DNA of 64,000 nt, from NCBI GenBank assembly GCA_028293765.1, contig JAQGOG010000089.1, positions 91,095 through 155,094 on the forward strand. Reading direction: 5' to 3'. Origin of the DNA: Gammaproteobacteria bacterium. GTDB lineage: Bacteria > Pseudomonadota > Gammaproteobacteria > Steroidobacterales > Steroidobacteraceae. The translations under genes were made by a program, and so were the position numbers. Positions 1-8,421 of this stretch are shown piece by piece; position 1 is the stretch's first letter; every line of letters begins with the position of its first letter. The notes under the pieces are model-generated. The model was not told where the DNA came from. It saw only the letters and a program-made list of their open reading frames with translations, and ran no database searches.

Positions 1-675
1 GCCGGTACAGCAAGCAGCGACGGCGGCTTCAACCGGCGTGAAGGTATTCACGAATCGCCGATACCGGCGTGTCAGATCGCCAAGATCCCAACCCGAGGCG
101 ACGAGCCGGCGGTCGATGTCGAGTCCCTCGCTCGAGCTTTTCAACAGAAGACCCTCGGCCGCGCCTTTCAGGCCGCTCAACCAAGTGCGCGCCCGCTCGA
201 GGCTCCAGTTCGGGTGCGCGAACACGCCGGGGCTCAGTTGTCCGAAACCCAGCCAGCGCAATTCATCGCGAATCCCCTGGCGTCGGCGACCAATCGCGGG
301 CGGCAGGATGACCAGCGTCCATTCCCCATCCCACGACTGCGGAATTTCGCCGTAGATGCGGCGTGTGGCTTCAGCGAAGCGATCTTCGCCCGTGGGGCTG
401 AGGCGGTACTCGCTGCGCCGACCGTCGCGCCTTGCGACGAGCCAGCCGTCCCGGGCCAGCCGTGCCACCGAGGTGCGCACCAGGCGCTCAGTGAGCCCGA
501 ACGGCTGCGCCAGGGCGATGAGACTGCCGAGGGTGACGGCACCACCGCGCGGCGCGATAGCGTCCCCGAAAATTGTGATGAGAATGGACCCACCCCGCAG
601 GGGTCGCTGGCTGCGGAACTGTCTCAACAGGCCCTTGAGGGCCGTAGAGAGGGGTTCACGGGAATCGGGCTTCAT
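1..675 (-). CDS. paaX: PaaX-type repressor of phenylacetate catabolism (C-terminus cut by window edge)
   Basis: The frame runs open from an ATG at 675 to the left edge, giving the first 225 residues; family members are about 300 residues, so the C-terminus is missing. The N-terminus (MKPDSREPLSTALKGLLRQF) leads into a winged helix with RGGSILITIFGDAIAPRGG and the recognition region LTERLVRTSVARLARDGWL, followed by the R-x-GRRSEYRLSPTG turn typical of PaaX. PaaX represses paa genes and is released by phenylacetyl-CoA (family knowledge). It is divergent from paaA, and the intergenic region carries a dyad that could be its operator. The stretch contains several overlapping shadow frames, but only this one matches a known family throughout. 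Confidence 0.9.
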   Translation of the reverse strand, partial: MKPDSREPLSTALKGLLRQFRSQRPLRGGSILITIFGDAIAPRGGAVTLGSLIALAQPFGLTERLVRTSVARLARDGWLVARRDGRRSEYRLSPTGEDRFAEATRRIYGEIPQSWDGEWTLVILPPAIGRRRQGIRDELRWLGFGQLSPGVFAHPNWSLERARTWLSGLKGAAEGLLLKSSSEGLDIDRRLVASGWDLGDLTRRYRRFVNTFTPVEAAVAACCTG

Positions 676-763
676 CCGGGGGGTGCGGTCCGCTCAAGAG
701 GCTCAGATCGAGCCTGGGCTGTATCGGGTCAGGTCTGAGGTCGGTCCCAGGGGCTGCTTAAAT

Positions 764-804
764 TGTGACACAGAAATGCGCATCGGCGTGCTATTATTGT
801 GTCA
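764..804. promoter_or_regulatory. candidate PaaX operator / paaA promoter region
   Basis: TGTGACACA at 764-772 is repeated in inverted orientation as TGTGTCACG near 798-806 (8 of 9 positions), with about 25 bp between. A TATTAT -10-like hexamer lies at 792-797, directly against the right arm. The dyad sits in the paaX-paaA intergenic space, 43 bp upstream of the paaA start. The arms are seen in the sequence; assignment to PaaX is inference from position. Confidence 0.45.
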
Positions 805-846
805 CGTTGATCCGGTCCGGTTGCGGTCCTTTCTGGCGGAGCTCTC

Positions 847-1845
847 ATGTACACACAGGCCCTCGATTCACTTGGGAAGGATTGCCTGCCCGGCGGCTCG
901 GCGGATAGCGCCGCGCTGGAGGCTCGTTTTCAGGCGCGTGTCGATGCGGACGAGAAGATCGAGCCCAAGGACTGGATGCCGGATGCATATCGCCAGACAC
1001 TGATCCGGCAGATTTCCCAGCACGCCCACTCTGAGATCGTCGGCATGTTGCCGGAGGGAAACTGGATCACGCGCGCGCCCACGTTGCGTCGCAAGGCCGT
1101 GCTCATCGCCAAGGTCCAGGACGAAGGCGGCCACGGCATGTACCTCTACAGCGCCGCGGAAACTCTCGGCATCTCGCGTGAACAGATGATCGAGCAGCTT
1201 CTCGCCGGCACCGCCAAATACTCGAGCATCTTCAATTACCCGACGTTGACCTGGGCCGATATAGGCGCAGTCGGCTGGCTGGTCGACGGCGCGGCGATCA
1301 TGAACCAGATCCCCATCTGCCGCTGCTCCTATGGTCCCTACGCGCGGGCGATGGTGCGCATCTGCAAGGAAGAGAGCTTTCATCAGCGGCAGGGCTTCGA
1401 GATCATGCTCGCGCTCGCACGCGGCACCCCGGAGCAGCACCAGATGGCGCAGGACGCGCTCAACCGCTGGTGGTGGCCGTCGATCATGATGTTTGGACCG
1501 AGCGACACCGAGTCCAAACACACTGCGCAGTCGATGCGCTGGAAAATCAAGCGCTTCACGAACGATGAGCTGCGCCAGAAGTTCATCGACATCACGGCAC
1601 CGCAGGCGGAGTTCCTCGGGCTCAGGATTCCGGATGCGCAGTTGCGTAAGGAAGAGGGCAGCGAGCACTACCACTTCGGCACGATCGACTGGAGCGAGTT
1701 TCAGGCCGTTCTCAAGGGCAACGGTCCCTGCAACCGCGAGCGGTTGGAAGCCCGGCGGAGCGCGCACGATGACGGACGCTGGGTGCGTGAAGCCGCGGCC
1801 GCCCACGCGGAAAAGCAACGTGCCCGCACAGCGAAGGCTGCGTGA
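847..1845 (+). CDS. paaA: phenylacetyl-CoA 1,2-epoxidase catalytic subunit PaaA
   Basis: This is the catalytic diiron subunit of the cytoplasmic PaaABCE monooxygenase, which converts phenylacetyl-CoA to the ring-1,2-epoxide. The 332-residue length fits the family. Ferritin-like ligand motifs are visible: HSE around residues 61-63, DEGGH at 92-96 and KEESFH at 174-179. The C-terminal [20 protein letters not shown] segment is also family-typical. ATG 847 follows a GGCGGAG-like ribosome site and starts the paa operon. A gap of 154 bp containing a palindromic repeat separates it from paaB, whereas the following genes are tightly packed. Confidence 0.95.
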   Translation: MYTQALDSLGKDCLPGGSADSAALEARFQARVDADEKIEPKDWMPDAYRQTLIRQISQHAHSEIVGMLPEGNWITRAPTLRRKAVLIAKVQDEGGHGMYLYSAAETLGISREQMIEQLLAGTAKYSSIFNYPTLTWADIGAVGWLVDGAAIMNQIPICRCSYGPYARAMVRICKEESFHQRQGFEIMLALARGTPEQHQMAQDALNRWWWPSIMMFGPSDTESKHTAQSMRWKIKRFTNDELRQKFIDITAPQAEFLGLRIPDAQLRKEEGSEHYHFGTIDWSEFQAVLKGNGPCNRERLEARRSAHDDGRWVREAAAAHAEKQRARTAKAA

Positions 1846-1851
1846 GAGGAA

Positions 1852-1995
1852 GGGTGCGACGCATGCGTCGCGCGGGTGGGCCAAGTGGCCCACCCTGAGC
1901 CGGCTGTGAGCGCGTACCGCGCGCGCAGCAGTCGGTCCCCGGCGCGCCAATCCCGGCTCGTCGGTGAGCGAGCGAGTGCCTGCGCAACAGGAGAT
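1852..1995. repeat. REP-like palindromic repeat, copy 1 (paaA-paaB gap)
   Basis: A perfect 16-bp palindrome GCGACGCATGCGTCGC lies at 1856-1871. It is followed at once by a hairpin with arms GGGTGGGCCA (1874-1883) and TGGCCCACCC (1886-1895). The element ends with TGCCTGCGCAACAGGAGAT up to 1995. The same palindrome and the same terminal TGCGCAACAGGAGAT occur at 52.7 kb. The terminal AGGAG is the Shine-Dalgarno of paaB, six bases before its ATG. The hairpins could also act on mRNA stability or partial termination after paaA. Confidence 0.7.
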
Positions 1996-1999
1996 TTCG

Positions 2000-2284
2000 A
2001 TGAGTAACGATTGGCCTTTGTTCGAAGTTTTCATCCGCTCACGCGCGGGACTCGAGCACAAGCATGTCGGCAGTGTGCACGCCACTGACGCCCGAATGGC
2101 GATCGAGCATGCCCGCGATGTCTACACTCGACGGCAGGAGGGCGTGAGCATCTGGGTCGTGCGCTCGAGCGACATCATGGCTTCCGATCCTGCCGAAGCC
2201 GACTCGTTGTTCGAGCCGGCACGCGACAAGGTCTATCGCCATCCGACCTTCTATGCGATTCCGGACGAGGTCAAGAACCTGTGA
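2000..2284 (+). CDS. paaB: phenylacetyl-CoA 1,2-epoxidase structural subunit PaaB
   Basis: A 94-residue protein beginning MSNDWPLFEVFIRSRAGLEH. It is the small PaaB subunit needed to assemble the PaaABCE epoxidase. The reading frame can be extended 12 codons upstream, but ATG 2000 is chosen because the protein family starts here and AGGAG sits six bases upstream. Motifs LFEVFIR, HVGSVHATDARMA and IWVVRSSDI are characteristic. The stop overlaps the GTG of paaC by four bases (GTGA), indicating translational coupling. Confidence 0.95.
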   Translation: MSNDWPLFEVFIRSRAGLEHKHVGSVHATDARMAIEHARDVYTRRQEGVSIWVVRSSDIMASDPAEADSLFEPARDKVYRHPTFYAIPDEVKNL

Positions 2285-3069
2285 GCGGCGCGGACGCACA
2301 GACGAACACAGAAGCGTCGAATGACGCGCGCCTGCGTTATTTGCTGAGACTCGGCGACACCAGTCTGGTGCTCGGCCAGCGGCTCGGCGAATGGGTCGGG
2401 CATTCGCCCGCGCTGGAAGAGGACCTCGGGCTCGCCAATCTGGCACTGGATCTGGTCGGCCAGGCGCGCCTGCTCCTTACCTACGCTGCGGAAATCGAAG
2501 GCAAGGGCCGGGACGAGGACGCGCTGGCTTTCTTTCGCGACGCCCCGCAGTTCACGAACCTGACACTCGCTGAGCAGCCGAACGGCGATTTCGCCCAGAC
2601 CATGGTGCGCCAGTTTCTCATCGACGCGTGGCAGCTCGAGATCTATGAGGGTCTCGCAAGCTCTACGGACACGCGCCTCGCGGCCATTGCGACCAAGGCC
2701 TTGAAGGAAACCCGCTACCACTTTCGATTCAGCTCCAGCTGGCTCGTTCGTCTCGGCGACGGGACGGAAGAGAGCCACCGCCGTGCGCAGAATGCTATCG
2801 ATGGCGTTTGGCGCTTCACCGACGAGCTATTTGCGGCCGACGAAGTCGATGAGCAGATGGCGGCTGCTGGCGTCGCGCCGCGTCTCACAGATTTACAACC
2901 GCGGTGGTCGGCGCGTATCGATGAGGTACTGCGTGAGGCCACTCTTCGGCGCCCGGCGAACGTGTCGTACCAATGGCACGGCAAGCGCGGCGTACATACC
3001 GAACATCTCGGGCACATGCTGACTGAAATGCAGCATCTGCAGCGCACGTATCCCGGCGCGCAGTGGTAA
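2281..3069 (+). CDS. paaC: phenylacetyl-CoA 1,2-epoxidase structural subunit PaaC
   Basis: A 262-residue ferritin-like protein, the non-catalytic partner that holds PaaA in the epoxidase complex. The motifs LRLGDTSLVLGQRLGEWVGHSP, EEDLGLANLALDLVGQAR and YHFRFSSSWLVRLGDGTEESH match PaaC. The end, TEHLGHMLTEMQHLQRTYPGAQW, is also the family's usual C-terminus. The start is GTG 2281, overlapping the paaB stop. Confidence 0.95.
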   Translation: MSGADAQTNTEASNDARLRYLLRLGDTSLVLGQRLGEWVGHSPALEEDLGLANLALDLVGQARLLLTYAAEIEGKGRDEDALAFFRDAPQFTNLTLAEQPNGDFAQTMVRQFLIDAWQLEIYEGLASSTDTRLAAIATKALKETRYHFRFSSSWLVRLGDGTEESHRRAQNAIDGVWRFTDELFAADEVDEQMAAAGVAPRLTDLQPRWSARIDEVLREATLRRPANVSYQWHGKRGVHTEHLGHMLTEMQHLQRTYPGAQW

Positions 3070-3088
3070 CACCAGGATAGATTCTAAG

Positions 3089-3658
3089 ATGTCTGTCGCC
3101 ATCCAACGCGAGACGAAGATCGTCGACGAACGTGAGACAAAGCTCGCCGATGAGCGTGAGACGGGGTTTGCCGGTGAGCGCGAGCGCGCCGTATGGAACG
3201 TGCTTGAAGGCGTGATGGATCCGGAAATTCCGGTGCTGAGCATCGTCGATCTGGGCATCGTGCGGTACGCACACTGGGCGAGCGATCGGCGTCTGCACGT
3301 TGGCCTGACACCAACCTATTCGGGCTGTCCCGCGACGGATGTCATTCGCCGCACGGTTCGCGAAGCTCTCGATGAGGCCGGCTATGACGCCGCGGCTCTA
3401 GAGGAAGTGCTCTCGCCGCCTTGGACGAGCGAGTGGCTTACCGAGGAGGGCCGTCGCAGGCTGGAGGCCTTTGGTATCGCTCCACCTGACAAAGCCGTGT
3501 CCAATCCGCGCCATCTGTTCCACGCTCCCGTCGTTCGCTGCCCACGCTGTCGCAGCGACAACACCGAGCGGGTCAGCGAGTTCGGCTCCACTCCGTGCAA
3601 GGCGCATTATCGATGCACCTCCTGCCTGGAGCCCTTCGATTACTTCAAGTGCATCTGA
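3089..3658 (+). CDS. paaD: PaaD, epoxidase maturation protein (SufT/MIP18-like)
   Basis: PaaD is required for activity of the Paa epoxidase, probably in metal-centre assembly, and belongs to the MIP18/DUF59 fold family. The domain is visible at VWNVLEGVMDPEIPVLSIVDLGIVRY, and the family's Cys lies in PTYSGCPATDVI. The C-terminus has a zinc-ribbon-like pair, CPRCRS and CTSC, with CKAHY and a final FKCI. Length is 189 residues, longer than usual because the N-terminus carries three tandem copies of an 8-residue charged repeat (residues 7-30). A later start is possible but no in-frame Met precedes the domain. Confidence 0.9.
   Translation: MSVAIQRETKIVDERETKLADERETGFAGERERAVWNVLEGVMDPEIPVLSIVDLGIVRYAHWASDRRLHVGLTPTYSGCPATDVIRRTVREALDEAGYDAAALEEVLSPPWTSEWLTEEGRRRLEAFGIAPPDKAVSNPRHLFHAPVVRCPRCRSDNTERVSEFGSTPCKAHYRCTSCLEPFDYFKCI
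3107..3178 (+). repeat. three 24-bp in-frame tandem repeats in the 5' end of paaD
   Basis: Three consecutive 24-bp units encode RETKIVDE, RETKLADE and RETGFAGE, followed by a partial RER. The unit keeps frame, so copy-number change would lengthen or shorten a charged N-terminal helix without breaking paaD. Confidence 0.85.
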
Positions 3659-3662
3659 CAAC

Positions 3663-4982
3663 ATGCTGAGATTTCATTCGCTGCGAGTTGCGGAAATCCA
3701 TCCGGACGCGGAGGATGCAGTGGGCATCTCCCTCGAAGTGCCGACGGAGTTGCGTGACACATACCGTGGTCTCGCGGGCCAGCATGTTGTACTACGCACG
3801 GAAATCAACGACGAGGAGACTCGCCGTACTTACTCTCTGGTGAATGCTCCTGGAGAGTGGCCACTGCGCATCGTGGCGCGTGTCCATCCGGCGGGGTACA
3901 TGTCGCGCTATCTGGCGGAGCAGCTGAACGCCGGGGACCATGTTGACATCCTGCCACCGAACGGCAGTTTCACACCCCGCCGTGCTGGGAAGGATGCTGG
4001 CACCTATGTCGCATTTGCTTCGGGCTGCGGCATCACTCCGGTCCTCTCGGTCGCACAGTCACTTCTGAAAGGCAACGTGGGCAACCGCGTCATCCTCTTT
4101 TACGGAAATGCCGTAACCGCGCGCGCCATGTGCCTCGAAGAGCTTCTGGCGCTGAAGGATCGCTATCTCGATCGCCTGTCGCTGCACTTCGTGATGAGCC
4201 GCGAGCCGCAGGAAGTCGAGTTGTACAACGGGAGAATCGATCCCGCCCGGGTACGGCAGTTCGCGAAGTCGCTCTTCGTGCCGGCCGACGTGGCGGAATA
4301 TTTCGTGTGCGGACCCGGCAACATGATCGATGAGGTGTCGGCCACGCTGCGGGAGCTCGGAGTCGAGCCCGATCGCGTTCACGGCGAGCACTTCACCGTG
4401 GCCACGACTGCTGCTGTTGCCGGAGTGCCCGCGGCAGATGCTGCGGTTGCCTCGCCGGCCGTTATCGAGGTGGAGTTTGCAAGTTCACCGTCCGACGGTG
4501 CGGCTCAGACTCTTCCTCGAAGCGCTGACCGCTCGCCTCCAGGAGCCGCCGGCACTCCGAGAGCTCAATCTGCTGACGACGCACTTAGGCCAGGTGGCGC
4601 TGCTGACGAGGCAGCAGTGCCGAGCACCGCTCAGCCGGCAGCGCGGCACACCGAGCAGCAGGCGCCGCGCGCTGTGGACAAACCGCCGGTGCCCGCCGAC
4701 TCCGCCGAAGTAGCGATTCTCATGGACGGCAGGCGGCGTTCTTTCGTCATGCGCATGAACGACGAGAGCGTGCTCGACGCAGCCGCGCGTGCCGGGCTCG
4801 AACTACCGTTCTCGTGTCGCGCCGGCGTGTGTTCCACCTGCAGGACGAAAGTCGTTCGGGGTGAGGTAGAAATGGCGCAGAACTATGCGCTCGAGGAATG
4901 GGAAGTCGAGCAAGGCTACGTGCTTGCTTGTCAATCGCGAGTCACGACGCCGGTCCTTGAGCTCGACTACGACGAGAAGTAA
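3663..4982 (+). CDS. paaE: phenylacetyl-CoA 1,2-epoxidase reductase PaaE, with a long interdomain linker
   Basis: PaaE passes electrons from NADPH to the PaaA diiron site. ATG 3663 (MLRFHSLRVAEIHP) lies five bases after the paaD stop; a longer frame upstream overlaps paaD and is rejected. Residues 1 to about 240 form an FAD/NAD(P) reductase domain (TRRTYSLVNAP, FASGCGITPVLS, FVCGPGNMID). The C-terminal 90 residues are a plant-type 2Fe-2S ferredoxin with CRAGVCSTC and a distal LACQSR Cys. The protein has 439 residues, about 80 more than typical PaaE. The excess is an Ala/Pro/Ser-rich, probably disordered linker at about nt 4400-4700. Confidence 0.93.
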   Translation: MLRFHSLRVAEIHPDAEDAVGISLEVPTELRDTYRGLAGQHVVLRTEINDEETRRTYSLVNAPGEWPLRIVARVHPAGYMSRYLAEQLNAGDHVDILPPNGSFTPRRAGKDAGTYVAFASGCGITPVLSVAQSLLKGNVGNRVILFYGNAVTARAMCLEELLALKDRYLDRLSLHFVMSREPQEVELYNGRIDPARVRQFAKSLFVPADVAEYFVCGPGNMIDEVSATLRELGVEPDRVHGEHFTVATTAAVAGVPAADAAVASPAVIEVEFASSPSDGAAQTLPRSADRSPPGAAGTPRAQSADDALRPGGAADEAAVPSTAQPAARHTEQQAPRAVDKPPVPADSAEVAILMDGRRRSFVMRMNDESVLDAAARAGLELPFSCRAGVCSTCRTKVVRGEVEMAQNYALEEWEVEQGYVLACQSRVTTPVLELDYDEK

Positions 4983-5062
4983 GGTCCTGCAGCGGTTCGG
5001 CGTCGCGCCGGGCCGCTGCCGGGCACTTCAGCTGAGCCCAAATTCCGGCGCGGAGCAATAAA

Positions 5063-5854
5063 ATGAGCTACCAGCATATTCTTTTCGAAGTCGCGGACGG
5101 CATCGCGCGTCTCACGCTCAATCGGCCGGAGCGCCTCAACAGTCTCAACACCGTCATGCACTCGGAAGTCCAGGACGCGCTAGCGGGTATCGAAGACGGC
5201 TCCAAGGCGCGAGTTCTCGTCATCACGGGCGCGGGCCGCGGCTTCTGCGCCGGGCAGGATCTCGGCGACCGGGCCGTTGCGCCCGGCGGCACGGCGGTCG
5301 ATCTTGGCGACTCCATCGCAAAATATTACAAGCCGCTGATCATGACCCTGCGAAATCTGCCGCTGCCGGTCATTGCAGCGGTGAATGGAGTGGCCGCAGG
5401 GGCGGGCGCCAATATCGCGCTGGCGTGCGATCTCGTCATTGCCGCGCGCTCGGCAAGCTTCGTGCAGGCATTTTCTAAGCTGGGTCTAGTGCCCGATTCC
5501 GGTGGAACGTGGTTTCTGCCGCGACTCGTCGGCACCGCGCGCGCCATGGGACTCGCCTTCCTGGGCGAGAAGCTGAGCGCGGAACAGGCGGCCCAATGGG
5601 GGCTGATCTGGCGCTGTGTCGAGGACGCAGAGCTGGCAGGCGTCGTTGATGGGCTGGCGCGGCAGTTAGCGATGGCGCCCACGCGCGGCATAGCCCGCAC
5701 CAAGCAGGCGCTCTATGAAAGCTGGGGTCGGACGCTCGAACAGCAGATCGATGTCGAACGCGACTACCAGCGAGAGTTGGGCCGGACAGCGGACTACAAG
5801 GAGGGCGTAGCGGCCTTCACGGAAAAGCGCACACCGCAATTCAACGGCCGGTAA
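5063..5854 (+). CDS. paaG: 2-(1,2-epoxy-1,2-dihydrophenyl)acetyl-CoA isomerase PaaG
   Basis: A crotonase-fold protein of 263 residues. In this operon it most likely converts the ring-epoxide to oxepin-CoA. Seen are LTLNRPERLNSLN at the N-terminus, the oxyanion-hole stretch GAGRGFCAGQDLGDRA, and AAVNGVAAGAGANIALACDLVIAAR. LVPDSGGTWFLPRLVG carries the PaaG-type acidic residue (Asp in PDSGG). The start ATG 5063 follows GGAG by seven bases. Without the operon it could be read as a generic enoyl-CoA hydratase; context and the D-S-G-G motif favour PaaG. Confidence 0.9.
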   Translation: MSYQHILFEVADGIARLTLNRPERLNSLNTVMHSEVQDALAGIEDGSKARVLVITGAGRGFCAGQDLGDRAVAPGGTAVDLGDSIAKYYKPLIMTLRNLPLPVIAAVNGVAAGAGANIALACDLVIAARSASFVQAFSKLGLVPDSGGTWFLPRLVGTARAMGLAFLGEKLSAEQAAQWGLIWRCVEDAELAGVVDGLARQLAMAPTRGIARTKQALYESWGRTLEQQIDVERDYQRELGRTADYKEGVAAFTEKRTPQFNGR

Positions 5855-5869
5855 AGGGTTCAGGTAGCC

Positions 5870-6322
5870 ATGAGCGACGGGACAAAGGCTTCCACGGACG
5901 CGCAGCGGCTGGCGGAGCGCGCCGCGCAGGCCCTGGCGGAAAACGACAAGACAGCACTGCACCTTGGCATCCGGCTGGTCGAAATTCGTCCCGGCTACGC
6001 GCGTATGGCCATGCGCGTGCGTTCGGACATGGTTAACGGACATCACATCTGCCACGGCGGTATGGTGTTCACGCTTGCGGACACCGCGTTCGCGTACTCC
6101 TGCAACTCATACAACGAGAATACCGTCGCAGCCGCCGCTTCGATCGACTTCCTGGCGCCTGCGCATGAGGGCGATGAGCTGACGGCTGTTGCGGTCGAGG
6201 TCTGGCGCACACGGCGCAACGGCATTTACGAAATTACAGTTACCAACCAGCGAGACGAGCGGATCGCATTATTTCGCGGCCGTTCCTACCGTATCGACGG
6301 CCAGCTGGTGAGCACGGGCTAA
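5870..6322 (+). CDS. paaI: hydroxyphenylacetyl-CoA thioesterase PaaI
   Basis: A 150-residue hot-dog-fold thioesterase. PaaI is thought to release CoA from dead-end aryl-CoA intermediates of the pathway. The family motif is HHICHGGMVFTLADTAFAYSCNS, with the HGG turn and catalytic Asp. It continues with AAAASIDFLAPAHEGDEL and a C-terminal FRGRSYRIDG. It sits 15 bases after paaG and 10 bases before paaZ. Confidence 0.93.
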   Translation: MSDGTKASTDAQRLAERAAQALAENDKTALHLGIRLVEIRPGYARMAMRVRSDMVNGHHICHGGMVFTLADTAFAYSCNSYNENTVAAAASIDFLAPAHEGDELTAVAVEVWRTRRNGIYEITVTNQRDERIALFRGRSYRIDGQLVSTG

Positions 6323-6332
6323 GGAAAAAGTC

Positions 6333-8378
6333 ATGCAGCAGCTTCAGAGCTTCGCGTCGGGAAAATGGCAGGCGGGAACGCGCAATTTCGTCACGCTGAG
6401 GGATGCGACTACGAATGAGCCCGTCGCCAGCGCCTCCGCCGAGGGTGTCGATTATCGCTCCATGTTGTGGAATGCCCGCAATGTCGGCGGACCTAACCTG
6501 CGTGAGCTGACGTTCCACGAGCGTGCGGCGCTACTCAAGTCGGTCGCCAAGAAGCTGATGGAGTACAAGGACGAGTTCTACGGGTTGTCCTATGCGACGG
6601 GCGCCACAAAGAACGACTCATGGGTGGATATCGACGGCGGAATCAGCACGCTGTTCGTATACGCCAGCAAGGGCACGCGCGAGCTGCCTAACAGCCGCGT
6701 TTACATTGATGGCGCTGTCGAAGCCCTTTCGAAAGGCGGCACCTTCGTCGGCCAGCATATATGCCTGCCCCTGGAAGGCGCCGCCGTTCACATCAATGCA
6801 TTCAACTTCCCCGTCTGGGGCATGCTGGAGAAGCTGGCACCAACGCTGTTGGCGGGTGTACCAGCCATCGTGAAGCCCGCGACGTCCACGTCCTATCTCA
6901 CCGAGCAGGTCTTCCGCCGCATCGTCGAGTCCGGGATTCTGCCGGATGGCGCGATACAGCTGATCTGCGGCGGTGTCGGCGACCTGTTCGATCACCTGAA
7001 CTGCCAGGACGCCGTGTCGTTCACGGGCTCGGCCTCGACGGCGCAGAAACTGCGGCTACACCCGGCCGTCGTAGCCAATGCCGTGCGCTTCACGTCGGAA
7101 ACGGACTCTCTCAACTCATCGATACTGGGTCCCGACGCCGGGCCCGGTACGCCGGAGCTCGACTTGTTCGTCCGCGAAGTGGTGCGCGAGATGACCTCGA
7201 AGGCCGGGCAGAAGTGCACGGCCATCCGCAAGGCGATCGTCCCCGCCGAGCGCGCTTCGGATGTCATAGAAGCATTGCAGGCGGCTCTCGGCAAGATTGC
7301 TGTCGGCGACCCGCGTCTCGAAAGCGTTCGAATGGGTCCTGTCGCCTCTGTGGGCCAGCGCCGCGAGGTGCTGGAGCAACTCGCGAAACTCCAACGCGAG
7401 GCGGAGCTCGTCTACGGCGATCCGAAGAAGCTCGCTCTCGTGGGAGCGGACCCTGACAAGGGGGCTTTCGTGCCGCCCACGTTGCTCTACTGTCGCGACA
7501 CCAATGCCGCCGACGCGATTCATTCGGTCGAGGCATTCGGGCCCGTCTGCACTATCGTCCCATACGAAGATCTCGACGGTGCGATCGAACTCGCCCGGCG
7601 CGGGGGGGGAAGTCTTGCGGGGTCGGTGTTTACCGCTGACGACAATGTTGCCGCTCGCCTCGTACTCGGTCTTGCCCCGTTTCACGGACGCATTGTCGTG
7701 GTCAATCGACAGTGCGCGAAGGAGTCCACCGGACACGGGTCACCGCTGCCGCATCTCGTGCATGGCGGCCCCGGGCGAGCAGGGGGCGGCGAGGAAATGG
7801 GTGGAATTCGCGGGGTGATGCATTACATGCAGCGCACTGCCGTGCAGGGAACGCCCGACGTGATCGCCGCAGTGACCGGCCGTTGGGTGAAAGGCGCCCG
7901 GCAACTGGATCCCGGCGTGCATCCCTTTCGCAAGCCTTTCGGGGAGCTCGCCATCGGCGACACGTTCACCTCTGGTGAGCGCGAGGTCACTATCGAAGAC
8001 ATCGAGCGATTCGCCGAGCTTTCCGGCGATAAGTTCTACGCGCACATGGACGAAGCCTCGGCACGCCGCAATCCGCTGTTTGGCGGCCGTGTCGCCCACG
8101 GATATTTTCTCGTGTCCGCTGCAGCGGGCCTCTTCGTAGATCCTCCCTACGGCCCGGTGCTCGCGAACTACGGTCTCGATAGCCTCCGGTTCACCAAGCC
8201 GGTCAAACCGGGCGACCGTATCAAGGTGCGTATCACTTGTAAGGAAAAGTCCTTCCGTCCGAGCGCTGGCCACGGTGAGGTTCGCTGGGACACCGAAATA
8301 ACCAACCAGGCTGGTGAGACGGTCGCCAGCTACGACGTGTTGACGATAGTCAGCGACAAGGCGATTCCGGACGCTTGA
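6333..8378 (+). CDS. paaZ: bifunctional oxepin-CoA hydrolase / 3-oxo-5,6-dehydrosuberyl-CoA semialdehyde dehydrogenase PaaZ
   Basis: A 681-residue fusion that opens the oxepin ring and oxidises the resulting aldehyde. Residues 1 to about 520 are an aldehyde dehydrogenase with [10 protein letters not shown], the Glu in [13 protein letters not shown] and the catalytic Cys in [13 protein letters not shown]. The C-terminal 150 residues are a MaoC-type hydratase with the Asp/His pair in [19 protein letters not shown]. The length equals that of E. coli PaaZ. It is the last gene of the operon here; paaF, paaH, paaJ and paaK are not in the window. The next gene, modC, is convergent 43 bases away. Confidence 0.96.
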   Translation: MQQLQSFASGKWQAGTRNFVTLRDATTNEPVASASAEGVDYRSMLWNARNVGGPNLRELTFHERAALLKSVAKKLMEYKDEFYGLSYATGATKNDSWVDIDGGISTLFVYASKGTRELPNSRVYIDGAVEALSKGGTFVGQHICLPLEGAAVHINAFNFPVWGMLEKLAPTLLAGVPAIVKPATSTSYLTEQVFRRIVESGILPDGAIQLICGGVGDLFDHLNCQDAVSFTGSASTAQKLRLHPAVVANAVRFTSETDSLNSSILGPDAGPGTPELDLFVREVVREMTSKAGQKCTAIRKAIVPAERASDVIEALQAALGKIAVGDPRLESVRMGPVASVGQRREVLEQLAKLQREAELVYGDPKKLALVGADPDKGAFVPPTLLYCRDTNAADAIHSVEAFGPVCTIVPYEDLDGAIELARRGGGSLAGSVFTADDNVAARLVLGLAPFHGRIVVVNRQCAKESTGHGSPLPHLVHGGPGRAGGGEEMGGIRGVMHYMQRTAVQGTPDVIAAVTGRWVKGARQLDPGVHPFRKPFGELAIGDTFTSGEREVTIEDIERFAELSGDKFYAHMDEASARRNPLFGGRVAHGYFLVSAAAGLFVDPPYGPVLANYGLDSLRFTKPVKPGDRIKVRITCKEKSFRPSAGHGEVRWDTEITNQAGETVASYDVLTIVSDKAIPDA

Positions 8379-8421
8379 GGCCGAGTATGAACCTCACGCG
8401 GCAAGTCGCATGGCCCGGGAA

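Noticed and set aside
868..2085. A 405-codon frame antisense to paaA and paaB
   Set aside because: The sense strand encodes intact PaaA and PaaB with metal-ligand motifs. The antisense product has no recognisable feature and crosses a repeat.
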